Below are positions 1 through 8,696 of a stretch of 64,000 nt of DNA, one piece after another (position 1 is the first letter of the stretch; each line of letters begins with the position of its first letter). Source of the DNA: Streptomyces sp. NBC_00341 (GTDB lineage Bacteria > Actinomycetota > Actinomycetes > Streptomycetales > Streptomycetaceae). The stretch lies in contig NZ_CP108002.1 in assembly GCF_041435055.1 (NCBI RefSeq), forward strand, positions 7,998,001 to 8,062,000, read 5' to 3'. A model generated the notes under the pieces. It had not been told where the DNA came from. It worked only from the letters and a program-made list of their open reading frames with translations, and searched no databases. A program made the translations under genes and the position numbers.

Positions 1-2476
1 TGTCCCCGTCGGCCACGAGCGCCAGCCGGGCCGGACCCGCGGAGGACCGCGTACCGGAGTCCAGCGCGGCCAGCACCTCCTGACGGTCCGCCCCGGAGAA
101 GACGTGCAGACGTGGTGCCGTGCCCCGCAGCCACGCCAGGGCGTCCCCCGCGCGCAGCCGTACGCTCACGGCCGGCCCCTCCAGGGGTACGGACACGGCC
201 AGCGCCGTGTGGGCGACGGCCGCGGCGTCCGCGGGCCCGCCGGGACGGGGCACCGCGCGGTGCTGGAGCGAGAGCGCCGCGACCGCGACGGATACCAGCC
301 CGGACGCGGCATGGGCACGCCCGAACACCGACGACGGATCGAACACCGCGTCGGGGCCGTCCCCGATGACCATGTCGGGTTCCCCCGCGGCCCCCTCATC
401 CAGCAGGGCCACGACCGTGTCGCCGTCCCTGCGCGCGGCCTCCAGGGGCTTGAGGACCAGGACGACGGCCGCGTCCCCGGGCTCGTCCTCGCGGCCGAGC
501 TCCCGCAGGGCGGCCCGGTGGACCGCCTCGCAGGACAGGTCGGCGGCACCGACGAGAGCGGCGTCGGCCTCCCCGGAACGGATGGCCCGGACCGCGAGCT
601 CCAGCGCGACCAGACCGGACGCCTCCTCCGCGGACACCGTGAATCCGGGCCCTGCCAGGTCCAGTTGGGTGCTGATGCGGTTCGCCGCGAGGTTCGGCAT
701 GCTGCCCACCACCCCTTCCGCCGTCATCGGGGGAGTGAACGCCTCCCGGGCGGCATCCGCCGACGGACCGGTGGCGGGCGCCCCAGAGCGCTCCAGCCAG
801 AACGGCACCCGCCAGCGGGCACCCGCGCGGGCCACCTGGGGGTCCACCCCGGTTCCGATGACCACCATGGTCCGCTCGCGGGGCAGGCTCACCTTCCGTA
901 CGGCCTCCCGGGCGGCCTCCAGCACCAGGAGCTGATGCGGCACGGCCCGTCCCAGGGCCAGCGGCGGGAAGCACAGGTCCGTCAGCCGCACGGCGATCTC
1001 CGCGACGGGGCCGCGCCGTTCACCACCCAGCACCGCCCGGCGCAGGTCCTCGGTGGACGTGCCCTCGCCGACCCTGGCCCCGATGGCCACGATCGCCACC
1101 TGTGCCGGAGCCGGGGCGGGGGCGGCCGGGCCACCGCGTCGCAGGGCGGACGTGGGAACGGCGTCCGGCGGGTCCACGATCAGGTGGGCGTTGGTGCCGC
1201 CGAACCCGAACGCGCTCACCGCCGCCCGCCGCGGCCCCGTCCACTCCTCCGCGGCGGTCAGCACCCGCAACGGGGTGCCCGCCAGCGCGTCCAGCGGCCG
1301 CTGGGCGCCGAGCGTCGCCGGGCGGACCCCCGCCCGCATCGCCCCGAGCACCTTCAGCAGCCCCGCCACGCCCGCAGCGGCCAGCAGGTGCCCGACGTTC
1401 GACTTGGCCGAACCGATGGGCACGTCGTCCGCCGACCCGAAGACCCGGGCCATGCCGCGCGCCTCCACCGCGTCACCGACCGGTGTCCCCGTCGCGTGGC
1501 ACTCGACGAGCGACACCGACTCCGGCGGTACCCCCGCCACGTCGTACGCCAGCCGCATGGCCCGCACCTGGCCCTCCTGCGACGGGCTGATCAGTCCGGA
1601 ACCACGACCGTCGTTGGACAGCCCCACCCCGCGGATCACGCCGAACACCGGCAGGCCGGCGGCGCGGGCCTCTGACAGCCGCATCAGGGCGACGAACCCG
1701 GCGCCCTCGCCGTGCACCAGCCCGTCCGCGTCCCGGTGGAACGGGCGGCTGCGCCCGGTGCGGCTGGTCGCGGACAGCCCGCAGAACCCCACGTGGAGGT
1801 AGAGCGGATCGGGGCGGCTCACCGCGCCCGCGACCATCAGGTCTGCCGTACCGTCGTGCAGCCGGTCGCACGCCAGCTTGATCGCGTACAACGAGGACGC
1901 GCAGGCGGCGTCGAGCGACCACGCCCCTGCACCGAGGCCGAGCGCGTCGGCCGCGATCCGGGCGGGCAGCCCGGACGAGAAGCGGTTGCGGGCGTCGGGG
2001 CGAGCGCCGGTACCCGCCAGCAGGGCGTCGCGGAGCGGCGGTTGCTGCGCGGACAGCCAGACGTGCTCGGCGAAGGCCGCCCCGGCGGGTGTCGGATACG
2101 ACAGGTTCCCCAGTACCAGGCCGCCGCGCGGCAGCGGGCCGGTGCGGCCCGCCTCCGTGAGCGCCTGCCGCACCCCGTACAGGACCCAGTGGAAGAGCGG
2201 GTCCAGCGACGCGATCTGCTCCGGGGCGATCCGGAAGCCGCTCGGATCGAAGACGGATTCGAACCCGTGGACGTATCCGCCGACGTCGGTCCAGGTGCGG
2301 TCGAGATGGTCGTCCACCGAACCCATGGCCCAGTGGCGCGGCAACCGCCACCGGTCCGCGGGGGCGGCCGACAGGCTCGGACGGCCGGCGGCGATGTTCT
2401 CCCAGAACGTGTCCGGGTCGAGCGCGCCGGGCAGCACGCAGCCCCGGCCTACGACGGCGATGGGTTCGACAGGCAT
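1..2476 (-). CDS. PfaC-like polyketide/fatty-acid synthase, KS-CLF part (3' end beyond window)
   Basis: About 825 codons are visible and the C-terminus is outside the window. The first half is a complete ketosynthase: the active-site loop DAACASSLY puts the nucleophile at about Cys192, with catalytic histidines in ECHATGTPVGD (about His327) and KSNVGHLLAAAG. The second half repeats the thiolase fold, but where the cysteine should be it reads TVSAEEASG, with Glu at about residue 618, so it is a chain-length-factor-like, non-condensing subunit. A KS-CLF didomain is the N-terminal layout of PfaC in polyunsaturated fatty acid synthases, where dehydratase domains follow; those would lie off the window. 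The ATG start begins MPVEPIAVVGRGC, the usual start of a KS domain. It lies 68 bp downstream of the PfaA-like gene in the same operon. The family is secure; PfaC rather than an HglC-type relative is inferred. Confidence 0.88.
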   Translation of the reverse strand, partial: MPVEPIAVVGRGCVLPGALDPDTFWENIAAGRPSLSAAPADRWRLPRHWAMGSVDDHLDRTWTDVGGYVHGFESVFDPSGFRIAPEQIASLDPLFHWVLYGVRQALTEAGRTGPLPRGGLVLGNLSYPTPAGAAFAEHVWLSAQQPPLRDALLAGTGARPDARNRFSSGLPARIAADALGLGAGAWSLDAACASSLYAIKLACDRLHDGTADLMVAGAVSRPDPLYLHVGFCGLSATSRTGRSRPFHRDADGLVHGEGAGFVALMRLSEARAAGLPVFGVIRGVGLSNDGRGSGLISPSQEGQVRAMRLAYDVAGVPPESVSLVECHATGTPVGDAVEARGMARVFGSADDVPIGSAKSNVGHLLAAAGVAGLLKVLGAMRAGVRPATLGAQRPLDALAGTPLRVLTAAEEWTGPRRAAVSAFGFGGTNAHLIVDPPDAVPTSALRRGGPAAPAPAPAQVAIVAIGARVGEGTSTEDLRRAVLGGERRGPVAEIAVRLTDLCFPPLALGRAVPHQLLVLEAAREAVRKVSLPRERTMVVIGTGVDPQVARAGARWRVPFWLERSGAPATGPSADAAREAFTPPMTAEGVVGSMPNLAANRISTQLDLAGPGFTVSAEEASGLVALELAVRAIRSGEADAALVGAADLSCEAVHRAALRELGREDEPGDAAVVLVLKPLEAARRDGDTVVALLDEGAAGEPDMVIGDGPDAVFDPSSVFGRAHAASGLVSVAVAALSLQHRAVPRPGGPADAAAVAHTALAVSVPLEGPAVSVRLRAGDALAWLRGTAPRLHVFSGADRQEVLAALDSGTRSSAGPARLALVADGD

Positions 2477-2544
2477 GCGGGTCTCACTTCACGGCAGGGC
2501 GGAGGCCGGGGCGGGATCAGGAGGGCGGGATCAGGAGGGCGGGG

Positions 2545-5500
2545 TCAGGAGGGGCGGCGGACGAGTTCGACACCGATCAGTTCCAGCCGGACGGACCCGT
2601 CGGCATCGATCAGTGCCGCGTCGCAGCGTGCCCCCGCGTCGTGGACCTTCCGCCCCCGCACCACACACCGCACGGTGCCGTCCACCGGGCCGCGCCGGTA
2701 CACCCTGCACTCGGCGACGGCCATCGGCAGCGTCGCCGAGCCGAGCACCTCCTCGCCCCAGAGCAGGGCGAGTTGCAGCGCGCCGTCCACGGCGGCCGGA
2801 TCGAGCGGCCAGTAGTGCTCACCCGGCCAGTCCAGGGCGCGCAGGCCCGCGGCGGTCGCCTCCGCGCCAAGCTCCGAGACGCCGTGCACCGAGCGCAGTG
2901 CCTGGAAGCGGGGACCGTGGAAGAGGACCTTCCCGTCGTACGACTCGGCCCGCGCGAGCGGCTCCAGGCCGTCCGGGACATCCCAGGCGGCCGCATCGGG
3001 GCTGCCGTCCCCGGTGTCCAGGACCGCCCGGAAGTGCGCCGAGCCGTCCTCGCCCAGCAGCTCCGCCTCCAGCTCCCGGAACGAACCGGGCGTCCGGCCG
3101 CAGACCACGGTGATCCGGTGGCCCGCGCCGCGCAGTTCGGGCAGGGCGTACGTCTTGTAGACCCGCAGATCGCGCAGAACCAGCTGTCCGGCATCCGGCA
3201 GCCAGGCCGTGGCCGCGGCGGCGAACCAGTTCAGGACCATGGCCACGGGCAGCACGGGAACCCCGGCGGGCGCGTGGTCGGCCAGCTGCGGAAGGGTGTC
3301 GGAGCGGAGCAGCACCTGTGCGCGACGCGGATCGGCCGCCGGGGACAGGGCGGCCGGATCGTCCCCGGCGGTCAGCACGACGCGGGCTTCCCCGGCGGCT
3401 CCGGCCAGCTCGGCCGTGAAGGCCGCGGCGCCCTGGTCCAGGGGGATGAGCGGGACCCCGGACCGGTCGAAGTGCGCGGCCAGCGCCGGGGAGACCATGC
3501 CGCCCTGCCAGGGGCCCCAGGCCACGCACCGCACCAGACAGCCGGGGCGGCGGGACTGTTCGGCCGACGCGACCTGGTGGAGCACCTCATTGGCCATCGC
3601 GTAGTCGCCCTGGCCCGGATTGCCGAACACGGCGGCCACGGAGGAGAAGAGGCAGATCGTGTCCAGGGGGTCGTCCGCCGTCGCTGCCAGGAGCGCCCGC
3701 AGACCGTCCACCTTGGTGGACATCACCCGCTCTGCCTGATCGTCGGTCTTGTCGGCGATCAGGCTGTCGGCCAGCACCCCCGCGCCGTGCACGATGCCGG
3801 TGACCGGCCCCCACGTCTCGCGTACGTCGCACAGGGCGGCGGCGAGGGCGGCACCGTCGCGGGCGTCCACCCGGACGTACCGGACGGGCGATCCCGCGGC
3901 CTCCAGCCCCGCCACCGTCGCCCGCACCTCGCGCGCGGCCAGGATCTCCCGGGCCCGCTCCGCGATCCGGGCGGGCGACGTGTCCGCCGCGTCCGGGCCG
4001 GAGCGTTCCGCGAGCAGCCGGGTGAGGGCCGGTTCGTCGGTCGCGGAGGCCAGCCCGGCGGGCTCGGCGGCCTGCTCGGTCCTGCCGAGCAGCACGATCC
4101 GCGGACGGTGGGCCCTGGCCAGGTCGAGCAGCGCCGCGGCGGTCACCCCCCGGGCCCCTCCGGTGGCCACGATCACCGAATCGGAGGAGATCCGCGGCGC
4201 GCCGCCGGGCGTCACCCGCTCGGGTACCAGCCGCAGGAGGGTGCGGGTGCCGTCCGCGCGCAGGCCCACCTCCGGGTCGGTTCCGCCTTCGAGCAGTTCC
4301 CGCACGATCGCGGCGGCGACCTCCTCGTCGCCCCGGCCGCCGCGCCGGCAGTCGATGACCCTGACCGAGGCGTCCGGCCACTCCTTCGCCGCGGTCCTGG
4401 CCAGACCGGCGACCCCGCCCAGCCACGCACGGCCGGGTTCGCCACCCCCGAGCCCGAAGTCGCCCCCGGTGTCCTGGACGGTCACGAACAACCCGCCGCC
4501 CCCGGCCGTTCCTGCCGCGGAGACCGCACGCGCCGCGCGCAGCGCCGAGCGGTGGACCTCCCGGGCCCCGTCCGGCGTGGCGTCCGAGGTGAGCGCGCCG
4601 AGATGGATGACCGCTCGCGCGTCCGCGGGCACCTCCGTCTCGGCGGTGGCGTCCACGCCGTGTTCCGCCAGCTTCCGCGCGACGACTGCGGCCGTCGCGG
4701 ACCCGGCCGTCCCGCCGCCGGTCACCACGACGGGCCCGTCGAGCAGGCCCGCCGTGGCCAGCCCGGACGGCGGCGACTCCACGGCGCGCGGGACCAGCCT
4801 GGTCAGCGGCGTCCGCTCGTCGGATCCGGTGCGCGGGGCGGGCGGCGCGGATGTCGCGGCGGTGCCGGCGACTTCGGTGCTTCCAGCGGATCCGGGAGGT
4901 TCGACGGCCTCCGGCGCGGTGGTCCCGGGAGACGGGGCGCCGTCGGTGAGCGCGTCCACGATCTCGCGCAGCGTACGGAGCTTGCCGAGCCGGCCGATGT
5001 CGCCCGCTCCGACGTCGCGCACCTCTCGGCGCATGACAGAGAGGATCTCGACGCGCTTGATCGAGTCGACGCCCAGATCTGCCTCCAGCTCCATGTCCAT
5101 GTTGAGCATGGCGGCGGGATAGCCGGTGAGCCGGGCCACCACGGAGAGCAGCAACTCCTCCAGCTCCGAGGGCGACAGGGACATCGCGCCATCGGCGGGG
5201 TCGGGGTCGGGGCCGGGAGCCTGGACAGGGACGGCTGCCGGTGCGGACGCGGGCGGGGGCACCGCTGCCGGCACAGCGCTCACGGCCGGAGCCGAGGGAG
5301 CCGGGGGAGCTGACGGAGCCACCGGTGCGGGTGCGGGTCGTGGCGAGGAGGAGCGGGGGAGCGGCAGTGGCGGCGCGGGGACGGACACGTCCAGGCCTCC
5401 GCCGGCGTACCCGTCCGGAGCCCCGGCTGCGGGCACTTCCGTGGCCCCGCCCGGGTGCGTTCCCCCGAGCATGGCGGCCAGGGTCGTCTCGGTCATCCGC

Positions 5501-8500
5501 AGGAAGGCGATGTGGCTGTCCGTCAGCATGCGCTGGCAGGCCGCGTGGGCCTGCGCCGTCTGCCGCTGGACACTCTCGACGGCGGCGTACCAGCTGCCGT
5601 CGGGGGCGGCCTCGGCCCCGGGCGCCGGTTCGAGCTCCGGCTGCCACGGCGCGGAAGCCGTCCCGTACTCAGAAGGCTGCGGGGGGTGGACCGGGGAGGG
5701 GACGTACGCGGGCATGGGGACCGCCGGGGTGTCGGACGCGGATACGGATACGGGGGCGGGCCGGGACCGGTGCTCCGGCTCGGGCTCCGGCTCGTACTCC
5801 GGAGCGGGCGGCGGTTCGGCGGACGCGGCGCGAGGTGGCGGGAACTGACCGCAGTTGGCTCCGCTGATCTTCACGGTCATTCGGGGTTCGTGCTCCTTCG
5901 CTGGGCCCTCGTGGGCGTACGACGCCCAGAGAGTGTCGAGATCGAGGGCGACGCCGCGTACGGCGAGTTCCCCGAGCGCGGCGTGCAGGGTGTCGGCGCC
6001 GGGCCGGGCCGGCCGGTCCAGGGGGACGGCCGCGTGCTCGCGGTCACCGAGGATCTGTCCGACCAGACCGGTAAGCGCCGCGCCCGCGCCGACCTCGACG
6101 AAGGTCCGTACCCCGGCCGCGTACATGGCCTCGATCTGGTCCTGGAAGAGCACCGGCGAGGAGACATGGCGGGCGATCCGGCTGCGTACCTCCTCGGGCG
6201 ACGACGGGTACGGCGCCGCGTCCGCGTTGCCGTAGACCTCGGTCCGGGGCCCGGTGAGAGGCACCGTGCGCAGGTACTCGGCGAGCGGCTCGACTACCGG
6301 CCGGACCAACGGACTGTGGAACGCGGTCGACGCCGCCAGCCGGCGGGTGCCGGTCCCGTCGGCCGAGAACGCCTTCTCGGCCCGCGCGATCGCCTCGGAA
6401 GAGCCGGAAAGCACCACCTGGCGCGGCGAGTTGTGGTTGGCCGGCCAGATGTCGCCGAACCCGCCGCCGGCCAGTACCTGAGCCACGTGCGCGCGGTCCG
6501 CCGCCACCGCCAGCATCCCGCCAGGGGCGAGCGCCGCCTCTCGCATCAGCTCACCGCGGCGGCGGGCCAGATCCACCAGCGAGCCGGCGTCCAGAACTCC
6601 CGCGCAGTGCAGCGCCACCAGCTCTCCGAAGCTGTGGCCCGCTACGCAGTCCGGCCGAAGACCCAGCTCGCGCACCACCGCCAGCAGCGCGAGAGCGTGC
6701 ACCGCCAACGCGGGCTGCGCCCACTCGGTGGCGTCCAGCAGGTCCCGCCGGGCGGCCCGCTCCCCGTCGGTGAAGGCGGGCGGCGGGAACACCACCCGGT
6801 GCAGAGGACGTCCGTCGAAGCGGGCGCCGCCGAGCCGGTCCCACACGGCCTGGGCGGTCGGCGCCAGCATCGCGAGACCGTCGCCCATCCCGACGTACTG
6901 GGACCCCTGTCCCGGGAACAGGAAGCCGATGCGGCCGGGTTCGGCGTCCCCGGACGCGTACCGGACACCGGCGGGCGTCGAGAACGCGTCACCGGGGCGC
7001 CGCCGGATCAGGGCGAGGGCCTGCGCGTGCTTCTCCCGCAAGTCGTCGGCATCGGTGGCGACGACGGCCAGCCGCATCCGGGCGGCCGACGAGAAGGAGC
7101 TGTGGCTCTCCCGTGCCAGTGCGGCCAGCGGACGGCCGTCGTCGGCCCTCGGTGCCACGAGGCCGGCCGGGGAATCGCCGCTGAACAGGACGAGCTCGCT
7201 CGGGGCGGAGCGGTGGCGCAGAGCCGTACGGCCCCCGGCGCCTCCGGGCGCGTACTCCTCGAGCGTGACGTGGAAGTTGCTGCCGCCGAAACCGAAGCTC
7301 GACACCGACGCCCGGCGTGGATGCCCGGCGGGCCGCACCCACGGGCGGGTCTCGGTGTTGACGTAGAACGGGCCGTCCGCGGCGGCTGCCGCCGGGTTCG
7401 GCCGGTCGACCTTCACGGTCGGCGGCAGCACCTTGTGGTGCAGAGCCATGACGGCCTTCAGCAGCCCCGCCGCGCCCGCCGCGCACTTGGTGTGGCCGAT
7501 CTGCGACTTGACCGAGCCGATGGCGCACCACTGGCCGTCCGTACGGCCCGTCGCGCCGAACACCTCGTTGAGCGCGGTCAGTTCGGCGGTGTCCCCGGCC
7601 TTCGTGCCGGTCCCGTGCGCCTCCACCAGCTCCACGGTCTCCGGCCCGTAACCCGCCTCCTCGTAGGCGCGGCGCAGGGCCCGCGCCTGGCCGTCGGGGA
7701 GCGGGGCGTAGATCGCCGTGCTCCTGCCGTCGGACGATGTGCCGATGCCCCGGATCACGGCGTGGATCCGGTCGCCGTCCCGCTCCGCGTCGGCCAGCCG
7801 CTTCAAGGCGTACATGACCACCGCTTCGCCCAGCATGGTGCCGTCGGCCGAGGCCGAGAACGGCCGGCAGTCGCCGCTGGGAGACAGGGCGGGCGTCTTG
7901 GAGAAGCACAGGAACATGCCGATGTCGTTCCCGGTGTCCACGCCTCCGCTGATCACCAGATCGGCCCGGCCGAGGGACAGTTCACCGACCGAGGTCGACA
8001 GGGCCGCCAGCGAGCTGGCGCAGGCGGCGTCGGTGGTGTGGTTGATGCCGTGCAGGTCGAACCGGTTGGCGATCCGGCCCGCGACCACGTTGCCGAGCAG
8101 TCCGGGGAAGGTCGATTCCCGCCACGGCGCGAAGCTGGCCGAGATGCGGTCGCACACGGCCTGTGCCTCGGTCTCACCGAGTCCGCTCTCCCGCAGCGCC
8201 GCGAGCCACACCGGGCGCTGGGCGCGCCCGTACATGTGCGGGAGCAGTTCCAGGGCGGCGGCGCCGAGGACCACACCGGTCCGGTCCCGGTCGACCCCGG
8301 CAGGACCGCCCGCGTCCTTCAGTACCTGGTCGGCGACCATCAGGGCGAGCAGCTGGGAGGTGTCGGTCGTCGGCAGGCTGGTGGGCGGCACCCCGTACGC
8401 CATTGGGTCGAAGTCGACCTCCGGCAGGAAGGCGCCCCGACGGGCGTACGTCTTGTCGGGGGCGGCCGGGTCCGGGTCGTAGTGGTCCGCCACGCTCCAG

Positions 8501-8640
8501 CGCGAAGCGGGCACCTCGGTCATCAGATCGTGGCCGCCGGTCACGATCCGCCAGTAGCCGGCCGCGTCCGTCGCGCCGGGCACCAGGGCTCCTACGCCGA
8601 CCACGGCGACGGGGACCTGGCGGTGGGGTGGGCCGGGCAC
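2545..8640 (-). CDS. PfaA-like multidomain synthase KS-AT-ACP-KR-DH
   Basis: A 2031-residue iterative type I synthase of the PUFA/secondary-lipid class. Domain order: KS about 8-460 (Cys207 in DAACASSLAAL, His342 in EAHGTGTKAGD, and KSQIGHTKCAAG); AT about 570-880 (FPGQGSQYVGMG, nucleophile Ser670 in GHSFGEL); a Pro/Glu-rich linker; one ACP (phosphopantetheine site Ser1193 in LGVDSIKRVE); KR about 1485-1790 (ATGGARGV, then FSSVAAVFGNPGQGDYA with the catalytic Ser and Tyr); and a C-terminal dehydratase-like hotdog region to the end. Marine PfaA proteins usually carry five or more tandem ACPs, so a single ACP is notable. The start is GTG with a strong GGAGGAG ribosome site 5 bp upstream; codons further upstream overlap the previous gene out of frame and are rejected. 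It is co-directional with its neighbours with 56-68 bp gaps, so one operon is likely. The product is unknown. Confidence 0.93.
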   Translation of the reverse strand: MPGPPHRQVPVAVVGVGALVPGATDAAGYWRIVTGGHDLMTEVPASRWSVADHYDPDPAAPDKTYARRGAFLPEVDFDPMAYGVPPTSLPTTDTSQLLALMVADQVLKDAGGPAGVDRDRTGVVLGAAALELLPHMYGRAQRPVWLAALRESGLGETEAQAVCDRISASFAPWRESTFPGLLGNVVAGRIANRFDLHGINHTTDAACASSLAALSTSVGELSLGRADLVISGGVDTGNDIGMFLCFSKTPALSPSGDCRPFSASADGTMLGEAVVMYALKRLADAERDGDRIHAVIRGIGTSSDGRSTAIYAPLPDGQARALRRAYEEAGYGPETVELVEAHGTGTKAGDTAELTALNEVFGATGRTDGQWCAIGSVKSQIGHTKCAAGAAGLLKAVMALHHKVLPPTVKVDRPNPAAAAADGPFYVNTETRPWVRPAGHPRRASVSSFGFGGSNFHVTLEEYAPGGAGGRTALRHRSAPSELVLFSGDSPAGLVAPRADDGRPLAALARESHSSFSSAARMRLAVVATDADDLREKHAQALALIRRRPGDAFSTPAGVRYASGDAEPGRIGFLFPGQGSQYVGMGDGLAMLAPTAQAVWDRLGGARFDGRPLHRVVFPPPAFTDGERAARRDLLDATEWAQPALAVHALALLAVVRELGLRPDCVAGHSFGELVALHCAGVLDAGSLVDLARRRGELMREAALAPGGMLAVAADRAHVAQVLAGGGFGDIWPANHNSPRQVVLSGSSEAIARAEKAFSADGTGTRRLAASTAFHSPLVRPVVEPLAEYLRTVPLTGPRTEVYGNADAAPYPSSPEEVRSRIARHVSSPVLFQDQIEAMYAAGVRTFVEVGAGAALTGLVGQILGDREHAAVPLDRPARPGADTLHAALGELAVRGVALDLDTLWASYAHEGPAKEHEPRMTVKISGANCGQFPPPRAASAEPPPAPEYEPEPEPEHRSRPAPVSVSASDTPAVPMPAYVPSPVHPPQPSEYGTASAPWQPELEPAPGAEAAPDGSWYAAVESVQRQTAQAHAACQRMLTDSHIAFLRMTETTLAAMLGGTHPGGATEVPAAGAPDGYAGGGLDVSVPAPPLPLPRSSSPRPAPAPVAPSAPPAPSAPAVSAVPAAVPPPASAPAAVPVQAPGPDPDPADGAMSLSPSELEELLLSVVARLTGYPAAMLNMDMELEADLGVDSIKRVEILSVMRREVRDVGAGDIGRLGKLRTLREIVDALTDGAPSPGTTAPEAVEPPGSAGSTEVAGTAATSAPPAPRTGSDERTPLTRLVPRAVESPPSGLATAGLLDGPVVVTGGGTAGSATAAVVARKLAEHGVDATAETEVPADARAVIHLGALTSDATPDGAREVHRSALRAARAVSAAGTAGGGGLFVTVQDTGGDFGLGGGEPGRAWLGGVAGLARTAAKEWPDASVRVIDCRRGGRGDEEVAAAIVRELLEGGTDPEVGLRADGTRTLLRLVPERVTPGGAPRISSDSVIVATGGARGVTAAALLDLARAHRPRIVLLGRTEQAAEPAGLASATDEPALTRLLAERSGPDAADTSPARIAERAREILAAREVRATVAGLEAAGSPVRYVRVDARDGAALAAALCDVRETWGPVTGIVHGAGVLADSLIADKTDDQAERVMSTKVDGLRALLAATADDPLDTICLFSSVAAVFGNPGQGDYAMANEVLHQVASAEQSRRPGCLVRCVAWGPWQGGMVSPALAAHFDRSGVPLIPLDQGAAAFTAELAGAAGEARVVLTAGDDPAALSPAADPRRAQVLLRSDTLPQLADHAPAGVPVLPVAMVLNWFAAAATAWLPDAGQLVLRDLRVYKTYALPELRGAGHRITVVCGRTPGSFRELEAELLGEDGSAHFRAVLDTGDGSPDAAAWDVPDGLEPLARAESYDGKVLFHGPRFQALRSVHGVSELGAEATAAGLRALDWPGEHYWPLDPAAVDGALQLALLWGEEVLGSATLPMAVAECRVYRRGPVDGTVRCVVRGRKVHDAGARCDAALIDADGSVRLELIGVELVRRPS

Positions 8641-8696
8641 GGTCTCTCCTCCGGATCGGGCTGTCGTTGCTGACGCCGGGGCGGCGCCGGTCCCGC

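Noticed and set aside
104..1675. Long rightward open frame opposite the PfaC-like gene
   Set aside because: It is the antisense shadow of a real KS-CLF coding sequence; its protein is low-complexity and unrelated to any family.
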